From: CAYNFH01 sp964396385
GTDB taxonomy: Bacteria; Armatimonadota; Chthonomonadetes; Chthonomonadales; CAJBBX01
DNA length: 26,021 nucleotides
Reading direction: 5' to 3'
NCBI GenBank assembly: GCA_964396385.1
Contig: CAYNFH010000075.1
Location: 1-26,021, forward strand
Positions 14,116-20,721 of this stretch are shown piece after piece; position 1 is the stretch's first letter; the number at the start of each line of letters is the position of its first letter. Below the pieces are notes generated by a model, which was not told the DNA's origin, made no database searches, and saw only the letters and a program-made list of their open reading frames with translations. The translations under genes and the position numbers were made by a program.

Positions 14116-14567
14116 CTATGGGTCTCCTTTTGAGAGAGCGGACGAGCCTTCTCCCAGGTGAGGAGCACGTCGTCCACCTCAATCGGGCCGGTCCGAATCT
14201 GGACGGTGCCCTGAACACGCTGTGGCTCCAGACCCGCGTCCTCAAATCCGCAGGATCGATACAGGGCCTGGGCAGGCTCGTTGCCGATGCTGACGCGGAC
14301 GCGCAACCGGCTGAAGCCGCGCGCCCATGCTTCCTCTTCCGCCACGGAAATCAGCGTTCGTGCCACGCCGCGGCGGCGGTGGTCGGGCGCGATGTGCACG
14401 TCCTGGAGCTCCGGTGGGTCGGTCAAGGCCAGGTGCAGGTGACCGACAGGTTCACTGCCTACCCAGGCAACCAGATAGAAGCCGTTGCCCTGGTGCAGCC
14501 GCGCCAGCCCCAGCGCATCACCCACGACCTCAATTTCCCCTGGATCCAACATACGGACATCGAACAC
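14103..14567 (-). CDS. GNAT family N-acetyltransferase
   Basis: 154 residues. Motif A, VHIAPDHRRRGVARTLI, provides the acetyl-CoA pyrophosphate-binding loop (RRRGVA); motif B follows at RVRVSIGNEPAQALYRSCGF, typical for GNAT proteins including the ALYxxxGF segment. The substrate is unknown. The start is a GTG at 14567 with GGGGT about 8 bases before it. The 3' end overlaps the DinB gene; co-transcription suggests a shared detoxification or stress role, which is inference. Confidence 0.88.
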   Translation of the reverse strand: MFDVRMLDPGEIEVVGDALGLARLHQGNGFYLVAWVGSEPVGHLHLALTDPPELQDVHIAPDHRRRGVARTLISVAEEEAWARGFSRLRVRVSIGNEPAQALYRSCGFEDAGLEPQRVQGTVQIRTGPIEVDDVLLTWEKARPLSQKETHRWKK

Positions 14568-15156
14568 GGTACTACCCCGGTTTCCGGAACAGTGTTTCAG
14601 AGGCGGGTATCCCTGCCCTGCAGTATTGAACGCATTGGAGCTCCGTACCTCCGCGCAAATGCGAACTGCTCAACTTGAGGTCCGATGGGCGGCTCGGCCG
14701 GTATGGTGGTCTGAGACACTGTCTCTAATTCCCGTGGCCACAGCACTCTTGGGCAAGCGACCCTGCCGATTGTATGACCCTGATGGCATTGCGCTCCAAA
14801 GTGAGGCTATGGCCTCACATTGGACCTGTTTGCTCCCATCGCTGGACGCGCGGAGCCCACATACTTCGCTAGCGCCACCGCGTGAAGCCGCCGGAACATC
14901 TTCCAGTATTACTCAGGGACGGCTTGCATTGCACCAGGTTCGGTGCGTAATGCCCCCGACCCCCAATACTGGGGGAGGATGTTCACTCCCTTTGTTGGAG
15001 TGCACACTAACGGAAGCGGCCGAGAAAGATCACTGCTCACGCTCGACCCAAAGCGCCGCGTGCTCTACAATATTCTGACGGAGGTGTGCTGCCGTCCGGG
15101 CGAGGAGGCCCGTGTCCAGGCAGAGTTCAAGTAGGGGTGCAGACGTAAAAGAGCCG
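14568..15156. other. Intergenic region with dispersed repeat, hairpin and a doubtful short ORF
   Basis: Nearly 590 bases without a confident gene. It contains the second copy of the TGAGACA element (14712-14758) and a hairpin CCCCCA-ATAC-TGGGGG (14960-14975). A 51-codon frame runs from ATG 14979 to the stop at 15134 (MFTPFVGVHTNGSG ... LLTLDPKRRVLYNILTEVC). The last part looks protein-like and may be the end of a decayed gene, but I recognise no family. Confidence 0.45.
14712..14758 (+). repeat. Dispersed ~48-bp element, copy 2
   Basis: Palindrome TGAGACA-C-TGTCTCT (14712-14726), then AATTC, GTGGCC and CACTCTTG, in the same order and orientation as 9044-9091 with about 80% identity by eye. 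It also lies upstream of a plus-strand gene. Confidence 0.6.
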
Positions 15157-15969
15157 ATGAACGCGACAACTACTGCGCTGGCAGCGACCGCCATTCTCTC
15201 AGCATGTGCTTCGGGTCCCCTGTTCGTGACCTCCGATCCGAACGCGGGGTGGTCCCATGGTGGCTACGACGTCCACAACAACATGTGGAATAGCAGCAAG
15301 TACAGCCCGTGCGCACAGACTCTTTATGCCTGGTCGCACGACAAGTGGTATGTCGTCGCCAGGATGAACAACAAGACCGGAGACGGCGCCGTCAAGACCT
15401 ACCCGAACGTCCACCGAGACTACCGGAATGCGCAGATCGGCTCGTTTGACTCGATCAAGAGCACCTTCTCGGAGAAGAGCCCGCGGGTCGGCATCTACAA
15501 CGTCGCTTACGACATCTGGATCAACGGCATCGCCAAGCCGGGCTGCACGGAGGTTATGATCTGGACCGAGAACTTCAACCAGGTGCCCGGCGGCAGCTAT
15601 ATCCAGGACGTGACGTTCGGCAGCCGAAAGTTCAAGCTGTACAGGGATTCCAGAAGCGGGTACATCGCTTTTGTGGCGGCGACCAACTTCACATCGGGCA
15701 CTTTGAACCTGCTCGAGATTATGAAATGGGTTATCGCCAAGGGCTGGCTCTCCGAGAAATCCACCGTAGACCAGATCTGTTTCGGCGCCGAGATCGTGTC
15801 AACGGACGACAAGGAGGCCAAGTTCGAGGTTACTGCCTTTTCGATCGACCAGAGGCCAAAGCCCATAAAGTCCGATAGGATCGGAGAAGACGCCGCACGA
15901 GGCCTCGCCCACGGCTTGAATACAGGGCCGCCGTGGGTCTCGATGCAGGCGCGCAACAGCGGCAGGTGA
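15157..15969 (+). CDS. Glycoside hydrolase family 12-like secreted lipoprotein
   Basis: 270 residues. The N-terminus MNATTTALAATAILSACASG ends in a lipobox (LSAC), so it is probably lipid-anchored at the cell surface. GH12 hallmarks follow: DVHNNMWNSS, VKTYPNVH, VAYDIW (D119), EVMIWTENF with the likely nucleophile E132, and GAEIVST with the likely acid/base E212. GH12 enzymes cleave beta-1,4-glucan or xyloglucan, so a role in plant-polymer breakdown is likely; the substrate is inference. The frame opens at 15112, but the ATG at 15157 puts the signal peptide at the N-terminus; the ribosome site is weak. SerA starts 7 bases after its stop. Confidence 0.83.
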   Translation: MNATTTALAATAILSACASGPLFVTSDPNAGWSHGGYDVHNNMWNSSKYSPCAQTLYAWSHDKWYVVARMNNKTGDGAVKTYPNVHRDYRNAQIGSFDSIKSTFSEKSPRVGIYNVAYDIWINGIAKPGCTEVMIWTENFNQVPGGSYIQDVTFGSRKFKLYRDSRSGYIAFVAATNFTSGTLNLLEIMKWVIAKGWLSEKSTVDQICFGAEIVSTDDKEAKFEVTAFSIDQRPKPIKSDRIGEDAARGLAHGLNTGPPWVSMQARNSGR

Positions 15970-15976
15970 CCCAACC

Positions 15977-17179
15977 ATGCGCATCCTGATTGCAGATGAA
16001 TTCGAGGAGAGCGGGCGGAACGGGCTGGAGGCACTCGGGTGCGAGGTAGTCTTCCAGGCCGACGTGAAAGACGAGAGCCTGATCGCGGCGATCAGCGCCG
16101 AACAGCCCGACGTGCTGATCGTTCGGAGTACGAAGGTAGCCGAGCCGATGCTCGACGCGGGGCCGCTCAAGCTCATCGTTCGCGCCGGAGCGGGCTACAA
16201 CACCATCGACGTGGCATCCGCATCTCGGCGCGGCATCTACGTCTCCAATTGCCCGGGTCAGAACTCCGTCGCGGTGGCAGAGCTCGCGTTCGGACTGATC
16301 CTGGCCTGCGACCGGCGTATCGCGGAAAACACCGCCCGGCTCCGCGCCGGACAGTGGAACAAGGGTGAGTTCTCGAAGGCGAAGGGACTCAAGGGCCGCA
16401 CATTGGGGCTGATAGGCGTCGGCGCAATCGGGCGCGAGATGATCCCGCGGGCGAAGGCCTTCGGCATGAAGGTAATCGGTTGGAGCCGCCGCCTCACGCC
16501 GGAGGTCGCCGCCGAGCTTGGGATTGAGTGGCGCCCGACGCGAGAGCAGGTCGCCGCGGAGAGCGACGTGGTGAGCGTCCACCTGGCGCTTAACGGCGAA
16601 ACGAAGGGAGTTATCGGCGAGACCTTCTTCAACGCGATGAAGCCCGGCGCCATCTTTGTCAACGCCTCGCGAGGAGATATCGTCGACCAGCCGGCGCTGG
16701 TAGCGGCGATGCGCGCGCGGGGCCTCCTGGCCGGGCTGGACGTCTTCGCAAACGAGCCGCCAGGGGCGACGGGCGAGTACTCGGACGATATTCTGCGCGA
16801 GCCGGGGCTTACCGGGACGCACCACATAGGCGCTTCCACAGAGCAGGCCCAGGAAGCCATTGCCGATGAGACGGTGCGGATTGTGAAGGTCTTCATGGAG
16901 ACCGGCAGCGTGCCGAACGTGGTGAACCTCGCAACATCCACGCCTGCCACGCACCGGCTGGTGGTTCGGCATCGCGACCGCCCCGGTGTGCTGGCCTGCG
17001 TTTTCGATCATCTTCGCGCTGCGGGCAAGAATGTGCAGGAAACCGAGAACATCGTCTTCGAGGGCGCAGAGGCTGCGGTAGCGCGGATTAACATCGACGG
17101 CCCCCTGTCGGCTGACGAGCTGGCCTCCCTGAGCCGCTCGAACGCGGACATCCTGGAGGCAACCCTCATCGCGCTGTAG
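15977..17179 (+). CDS. serA: D-3-phosphoglycerate dehydrogenase with ACT domain
   Basis: 400 residues. NAD-binding motif GLIGVGAIG (144-152), catalytic Arg232 in NASRGDIVD, Glu260 in FANEPP and His283 in THHIGAST complete the D-isomer 2-hydroxyacid dehydrogenase triad. The C-terminal 70 residues (RHRDRPGVLACVFDHLRAAG) form an ACT domain, typical of SerA and used for serine feedback. It oxidises 3-phosphoglycerate, the first step of serine synthesis. AGGTG lies 8 bases before the ATG. It is directly downstream of the GH12-like gene, probably on the same transcript, an unexpected pairing. Confidence 0.9.
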   Translation: MRILIADEFEESGRNGLEALGCEVVFQADVKDESLIAAISAEQPDVLIVRSTKVAEPMLDAGPLKLIVRAGAGYNTIDVASASRRGIYVSNCPGQNSVAVAELAFGLILACDRRIAENTARLRAGQWNKGEFSKAKGLKGRTLGLIGVGAIGREMIPRAKAFGMKVIGWSRRLTPEVAAELGIEWRPTREQVAAESDVVSVHLALNGETKGVIGETFFNAMKPGAIFVNASRGDIVDQPALVAAMRARGLLAGLDVFANEPPGATGEYSDDILREPGLTGTHHIGASTEQAQEAIADETVRIVKVFMETGSVPNVVNLATSTPATHRLVVRHRDRPGVLACVFDHLRAAGKNVQETENIVFEGAEAAVARINIDGPLSADELASLSRSNADILEATLIAL

Positions 17180-17194
17180 GGCTCATCCAGTTGC

Positions 17195-17827
17195 TTAGGG
17201 GCGGGTCGCCGCTTTACCTGGTCCCAACAGGTCCTCGGTGCCTTGTCCAAATGCCCACGCTACCATCCGGGGGAACTCTTCCTGCCAGAAAACATCGCCG
17301 TGCGAGCCGGGCCGCTCAGTCATGACAACGTCCCCACCGGCATCGCGTAGCGCGTTCGCCCACCGAGCCGCGTTCTCCAGGAAGAACGGCTCTTGGCTGC
17401 CGGCGACGAGGTACGTGCGCGGGATCGGGCTCGGCATTACGGCGGGCGGTCGGTAACCCCCGCCCGGTGAGGCGCAGAAGATCGCACCATAGACATGCGG
17501 ATGGCGGAACCCGACCGCGAGTGCGAGCTCTCCGCTCGCGGAGACACCGAACACCGCGGTACGATCGGCGGGCAGCACTACTCCGAAGCGTGTCCGCACC
17601 CACCGGCCTACGTCCTCGACAAAGAACCTCTCGTGCGCGGCGAACCGCTCGGGGTCAAATCCCGGTGAATACTCATGGAGCCGCAGCTCCTCGTCGGCCA
17701 GGCGATGGGCGCCGACGATCATGGTGGACGGTACGTCCGCAGCCTCAAGGACACCGCCCCACCGCGAAATCAACTGGCCGTCACCGGCGAACACGACTGC
17801 CTCGGGCGGCTGCGGCGGGACATACAC
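17195..17827 (-). CDS. Alpha/beta-hydrolase, enterochelin-esterase-like (start uncertain)
   Basis: 210 residues from a GTG at 17827. Nucleophile motif FGVSASGELALAVG (GxSxS) and the C-terminal GSHGDVFW histidine fit the PF00756 esterase group; AIFCASPGGGYRPP and YLVAGSQEPFF are consistent. Coding-like sequence continues upstream in the same frame (ITEKFEYDGGRDVTVYVPP) to about 17916, where a TGA stops it, yet no ATG, GTG or TTG occurs there. An ATG at 17910 is in another frame. Either the true start is 17827 with a shortened N-terminus, or a frameshift has separated the start from the gene. Confidence 0.75.
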   Translation of the reverse strand: MYVPPQPPEAVVFAGDGQLISRWGGVLEAADVPSTMIVGAHRLADEELRLHEYSPGFDPERFAAHERFFVEDVGRWVRTRFGVVLPADRTAVFGVSASGELALAVGFRHPHVYGAIFCASPGGGYRPPAVMPSPIPRTYLVAGSQEPFFLENAARWANALRDAGGDVVMTERPGSHGDVFWQEEFPRMVAWAFGQGTEDLLGPGKAATRP

Positions 17828-18085
17828 AGTGACATCCCGGCCACCGTCGTACTCAAACTTCTCGGTGATGAGCTCTCCCGTGATGGACGTGGTCGGTGCC
17901 TCCTCGTCATTGAATCGAAATCATTGTACTTGCGGTCCACGGGATGTGTAGCGACCACAAACGAGGGCGAAGAACAGCAACTGCATGGGAGAAGCAGCCG
18001 TGCTGATCGAACGAGCACAGGTTGTAGGTGCCGCTCAGATCGAGGGACTTGGTTCGAGTCCTGCTCCGGATGCAAACCCAAACGG

Positions 18086-18113
18086 GGCCGCGAACCAACC
18101 TCGATTCGCGGCC
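18086..18113 (-). terminator. Hairpin downstream of tRNA fragment
   Basis: GGCCGCGAA (18086-18094) pairs perfectly with TTCGCGGCC (18105-18113). On the minus strand it follows the tRNA fragment by 11 bases and precedes CCGTTTGGGTTTG. It parallels the hairpin downstream of the 19.1-kb tRNA-like gene. Confidence 0.55.
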
Positions 18114-18124
18114 TCGCCGGAAAT

Positions 18125-18177
18125 GGGAGCGGGGGCAGGACTCGAACCTGCGACCTTCGGGTTATACTTGCCACCCC
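18125..18177 (-). pseudogene. Initiator-type tRNA fragment with D-arm deleted
   Basis: The 3' part from the anticodon loop (ATAACCCGA) through variable loop AGGTC, T-arm GCAGG-TTCGAGT-CCTGC and acceptor strand CCCCGCTCCC is intact. Upstream only GGGGTGG remains of the 5' acceptor; about 28 bases covering the D-arm and half the anticodon arm are replaced by CAAGT. No promoter is visible. Confidence 0.8.
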
Positions 18178-18226
18178 GGATTACGCGTGGCGGGCCATGT
18201 TAGCTCCACGTTGGGCGTCCGCCGTG

Positions 18227-18799
18227 TCAGGATCGCAGGAGTGGCTCGATCTCGTTCCACCGTTCAGGCTCCTCCAGGAGTTCGGCGTACTGATTGACCC
18301 ACTGGCGGATCCGGGCTCGATCCAAGCTGGGGTAGACCCGCGCGATCCGACGGATGTCCTCCCGATCCTGGGGACGGTTCGCTATCGCCTTGAGGATGAC
18401 TAGGTCCTCAGGGGTAGGCAAGAGGAGCTGGATCTCGGGGTCGGGTGAGGGGTAGGCCCGCTCAAGGACCTCCGCTTCAAATGGCATGCAACCCAGCGCG
18501 ATGTCTACCCTTGTGCCGGTAGGGGTGTGCTTCAACGCCGCGATGCGACTCATTCGAGCGAGCTGCTCCACGTCTGAGAACATCGGCTCCAATTCATGGC
18601 GGCGCAGGGCGTCCATCAGGCGCGGTACGTCGGCAGTGTCGAAGATCACCAAGGCGTCCACGTCGTGGGTGAAGCGAGGCTCCGCGACGAGCGATACCGC
18701 GACGCCGCCAATCAAAACTGGCCTGACACCCAGTTCCCGGAAAGCCGCCGCCAGGCTGGCCAGGGCGGCGATATGCGGCTCTTCAATCCGTCCTTCCAT
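18227..18799 (-). CDS. Nucleotidyltransferase-fold protein (DUF6036/AbiEii-like)
   Basis: 190 residues. VLIGGVAVSLVAEPRFTHDVDALV is the nucleotidyltransferase GG...RxTxDxD motif, with the two acidic metal ligands in HDVDAL. TPTGTRVDIALG supplies the third acidic residue, and LPTPEDLVILKAIANRPQDRED is the typical C-terminal region of AbiEii/DUF6036 proteins. Relatives are toxins of nucleotidyltransferase toxin-antitoxin systems. It overlaps the preceding small gene by 17 bases, so the two form a translationally coupled module; the toxin role is inference from family and arrangement. Confidence 0.85.
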   Translation of the reverse strand: MEGRIEEPHIAALASLAAAFRELGVRPVLIGGVAVSLVAEPRFTHDVDALVIFDTADVPRLMDALRRHELEPMFSDVEQLARMSRIAALKHTPTGTRVDIALGCMPFEAEVLERAYPSPDPEIQLLLPTPEDLVILKAIANRPQDREDIRRIARVYPSLDRARIRQWVNQYAELLEEPERWNEIEPLLRS

Positions 18800-19016
18800 A
18801 CCGAGCTCGGATGCGGGACCAAATTGCCGTCACCTCGTCGTCATCTTGATGCGTATCCCTTTGCGGCATCCTCTGAGCGAAACGGATGATCTCCTTGAAC
18901 GCACGCAGCCGGTCGTGGAAAGTAGCGCGTCGAAGCTCCTCAGTCTCCAGCTTCTCTAGAGCTTCGTAGCCTGCCCTCTGCTCGCGCAGCAGTCTTTTTG
19001 CAGTCTCTTTGTCCAC
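18783..19016 (-). CDS. Small helical protein, probable partner of the nucleotidyltransferase
   Basis: 77 residues from a GTG at 19016 (VDKETAKRLLREQRAGYEAL). It is rich in charged residues and predicted helical throughout, with KLETEELRRATFHDRLRAFK in the middle. AAGAGAGG lies about 6 bases before the GTG. The frame stays open back to 19187, but that would run through the tRNA-like gene and its terminator, so the long version is rejected. Position directly upstream of, and overlapping, the nucleotidyltransferase suggests an antitoxin; I recognise no named family. Confidence 0.75.
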   Translation of the reverse strand: MDKETAKRLLREQRAGYEALEKLETEELRRATFHDRLRAFKEIIRFAQRMPQRDTHQDDDEVTAIWSRIRARYGRTD

Positions 19017-19038
19017 GGGCGGCCTCTCTTGAACGGAA

Positions 19039-19065
19039 GGCCGCCCGGTCAATGACCGGGCGGCC
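19039..19065. terminator. 13-bp perfect inverted repeat, terminator-like
   Basis: GGCCGCCCGGTCA (19039-19051) is exactly complementary to TGACCGGGCGGCC (19053-19065). On the minus strand it follows the tRNA-like gene by about 5 bases and is followed by TTCCGTTC, so it probably ends that transcript before the GTG of the small gene. Confidence 0.7.
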
Positions 19066-19070
19066 AGAAA

Positions 19071-19146
19071 TGGAGCGGGGGCACGACTAGAACCTGCGAC
19101 CATCGGGTTATTAGCCCGACGAGCTACCGGACAGCTCCACCCCGCA
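19071..19146 (-). pseudogene. Initiator-type tRNA-like gene with AAU anticodon
   Basis: 76 bases, full cloverleaf layout: acceptor TGCGGGG/CCCCGCT (first pair T-T unpaired, as 1-72 is unpaired in initiators), D-arm GAGC...GCTC, anticodon stem TCGGG/CCCGA with three G-C pairs, and encoded CCA. The anticodon loop reads CTAATAA, giving AAU where bacterial initiator tRNA has CAU. The T-arm is damaged: loop TTCTAGT has T in place of the conserved purine 57, and one stem pair is G-G. A near-perfect promoter and a terminator flank it. Either a transcribed pseudogene or a variant tRNA; I favour pseudogene. Confidence 0.75.
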
Positions 19147-19158
19147 ACGTAACCGAAT

Positions 19159-19187
19159 AATATACCACGCGCCGCCGCCCCTGTCAA
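19159..19187 (-). promoter_or_regulatory. Promoter of the 19.1-kb tRNA-like gene
   Basis: Minus strand TTGACA (19187-19182) and TATATT (19164-19159) with a 17-base spacer, preceded by TG at the extended -10 position. The -10 ends 12 bases before the tRNA 5' end, exactly as in the 20.1-kb copy. Confidence 0.82.
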
Positions 19188-19422
19188 CCGGCCTCCGCGC
19201 CTGATTCTCGCGGTCTTTACGCAGCAAACCCGGCCAGCAAGACTCTCCTTGCAGAGCGGAGCAACGGGACTCCGAGCGGGGTGCGCCGGGTGGGGGCGGG
19301 GCGGGGTGGCATGGGGGCAGAAATGTCCGCACGGACCAACCGCCCCGCTTCATTCCCAGGAGTGGTGCTATTTCAGATATTCGTACTTGATGTCTTTTCA
19401 TGCGATCGGGGACACAAGCACC

Positions 19423-19803
19423 TCATGCGTTTGTGAAGATATCCTCCTGCTCTATCGGCCGCACCTCGATGCCCCATCCCACCTTCTCGCCCAACACAGC
19501 AGCCGGATGCTTCGACGCGACCTGAACCGCCTCGTCGATGTCGACTGCTTCGATGATGAAGAAGGCCCCAATCTGCTCCTTCGTTTCGGCGAACGGCCCG
19601 TCGGTAACCAACGGCTGGCCGTTTCGGGGCCGGATCGACACGGTATCCTTCGTGGCGGCCAGAGAGGCGACGGCGATCAACCGACCGGTGGCATGTAACT
19701 CGGCGTCGTGGATGTGGCAATCGCGTACCACCTCTTCTCGTTCGGCGTCGGACAGGCCGTCGAACAACTTCTCGTTGTAATATGCCAGGCAAAGGTACTT
19801 CAT
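19423..19803 (-). CDS. YCII-related / DGPF domain protein
   Basis: 126 residues. MKYLCLAYYNEKLFDGLSDA, ATKDTVSIRPRNGQPLVTDG and GPFAETKEQIGAFFIIEA make up the YCII/DGPF pattern, including the signature DGPFAETKE. The family is a ferredoxin-like fold of unclear function often found beside ECF sigma factors, none of which is in view. GGGAG is 6 bases before the ATG. The ATG overlaps the stop of a short upstream frame (ATGA), implying translational coupling to a gene whose front part is gone. Confidence 0.9.
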   Translation of the reverse strand: MKYLCLAYYNEKLFDGLSDAEREEVVRDCHIHDAELHATGRLIAVASLAATKDTVSIRPRNGQPLVTDGPFAETKEQIGAFFIIEAVDIDEAVQVASKHPAAVLGEKVGWGIEVRPIEQEDIFTNA

Positions 19804-19946
19804 CCATCGCTCCCTTCTTGGGTCCGTGCTGCGAATGACTTCGCGCGCTCAATGACGTGGCCGCAACCGGGACAATCTGCCTTCGCCGGTGCGTGCCCAA
19901 CTTGTAGTCGTTCAAGGAGCCAGCTTTTCGACAGTTGGGCCGCATT
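19800..19946 (-). pseudogene. C-terminal remnant with CPGCGH zinc-ribbon-like motif
   Basis: A 48-codon frame reading KSWLLERLQVGHAPAKADC, then CPGCGHVIERAKSFAARTQ. It lacks a usable start, is preceded by an in-frame TGA, and its own TGA overlaps the YCII start as ATGA. The amino-acid pattern and the coupling suggest the tail of a former gene. The family is not recognised. Confidence 0.45.
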
Positions 19947-20050
19947 TCAGTGGAGAATCTTCAGCCGGCGGGCGACTCACGTTGCGACAGAGACGGTTCA
20001 GCCCAACTGGCGACGTCTCGCCACGGCCGATCGCGCTGTTTAGTTTTAAA
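19947..20050. other. Non-coding gap
   Basis: About 100 bases between the remnant upstream of YCII and the tRNA-like gene; nothing else seen. Together with 20168-20276 this completes a gene-poor stretch around the tRNA-like copy. Confidence 0.4.
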
Positions 20051-20126
20051 GGGAGCGGGGGCAGGACTCGAACCTGCGACCTTCGGGTTTTGAGCGCGAC
20101 GAGCTACCGGACTGCTCCACCCCGCA
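20051..20126 (-). pseudogene. Initiator-type tRNA-like gene with CAA anticodon
   Basis: 76 bases, same layout as the 19.1-kb copy: acceptor TGCGGGG/CCCCGCT, D-arm GAGC-AGTCCGGTA-GCTC, T-arm GCAGG-TTCGAGT-CCTGC intact. The anticodon loop reads CTCAAAA, so the anticodon is CAA (would read UUG) rather than CAU. The anticodon stem TCGCG/CCCGA has a C-C mismatch in the conserved three G-C pairs. The 3' end reads CCC rather than CCA. The promoter is intact, so it is probably transcribed; function is doubtful. Confidence 0.75.
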
Positions 20127-20138
20127 TCGTCAGCGACC

Positions 20139-20167
20139 AATATACCACGGCCTTCCAGCCGTCTCAA
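20139..20167 (-). promoter_or_regulatory. Promoter of the 20.1-kb tRNA-like gene
   Basis: Minus strand TTGAGA (20167-20162) and TATATT (20144-20139), 17-base spacer, TG at the extended -10 position, 12 bases from the tRNA 5' end. CGTGGTATATT is shared with the other copy. Confidence 0.8.
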
Positions 20168-20276
20168 CCCATCCAAAGCCCTGATTCCGCGGCCGCGAAG
20201 GGGCCGGCACCGCCGGGCTGTGACCGGGAAGTGGGGAGGGGAGGAGGCAGCGATACCCTCGGTGAACAGCAGCCGC

Positions 20277-20715
20277 ATGAGGACCACCTATCGCCTGCTC
20301 CTCTCCTCTCTCTGCCTCCTGATATTGTGATGTGTCCTTCCTGGAGGGGGAGAACGACAATCCCGGGCAGTTCGAGCTGTTTTACGGAGAGGTTGACGAC
20401 GCGGTCGCGGCCATCGACTACCTGCGGAGTGTGCCCTACGTGGATCCGTCGCGCATTTACCTGGCCGGCCACAGCACGGGAGGCAGCATCACACTCTATC
20501 CGCCCGCGGCGAAGCGGATGGAGGAGATCGCGCGGCAGACCGGGGCGCCCTTCCGGGTGTTCATCGCGGCGGGGGAGGACCACTTCACCGCGCTGCAGCC
20601 CTTGTGCGGCATGGTCGCCCGCAAGATCCTGGCGGATACCGGGCCGACCTGCGCCATCACGGTCTCCCAGGCCGACATGGACGGCGCTTTTCAGTTCTCC
20701 CCGGCGACGCCGTAG
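20277..20715 (+). pseudogene. Broken secreted alpha/beta-hydrolase gene
   Basis: The pieces lie in three frames. ATG 20277 opens a signal peptide (MRTTYRLLLSSLCLLIL) that ends in a stop. A second frame gives CPSWRG. A third, from about 20350, gives ENDNPGQFELFYGEVDDAVA and VDPSRIYLAGHSTGGSITLY with the nucleophile serine (GHSTGG). One missing G in the run at about 20346-20350 separates the last two. After GGSITLY the usual core of the hydrolase is missing, and the sequence jumps to a terminal region with EDHFTALQPL containing a likely catalytic histidine. At least one frameshift plus deletions at the front and in the middle make this non-functional. Confidence 0.8.
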
Positions 20716-20721
20716 CCCCGG

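Larger units (their letters stand above)
17828..18226. other. Intergenic region with tRNA-like and hairpin-rich sequence
   Basis: About 400 bases. The first 85 encode the probable N-terminal extension of the esterase on the minus strand. Plus-strand 17980-18075 contains GGTTCGAGTCC and complementary pairs (GGACT with AGTCC, GCAC with GTGC), reminiscent of a decayed tRNA but not foldable into a clean cloverleaf by hand. A tRNA fragment lies at 18125-18177. Confidence 0.45.

Noticed and set aside
19017..19187. Extended frame of the small partner protein through the tRNA-like gene
   Set aside because: The translation is simply that of the tRNA and its terminator; a GTG with a ribosome site lies after the terminator.
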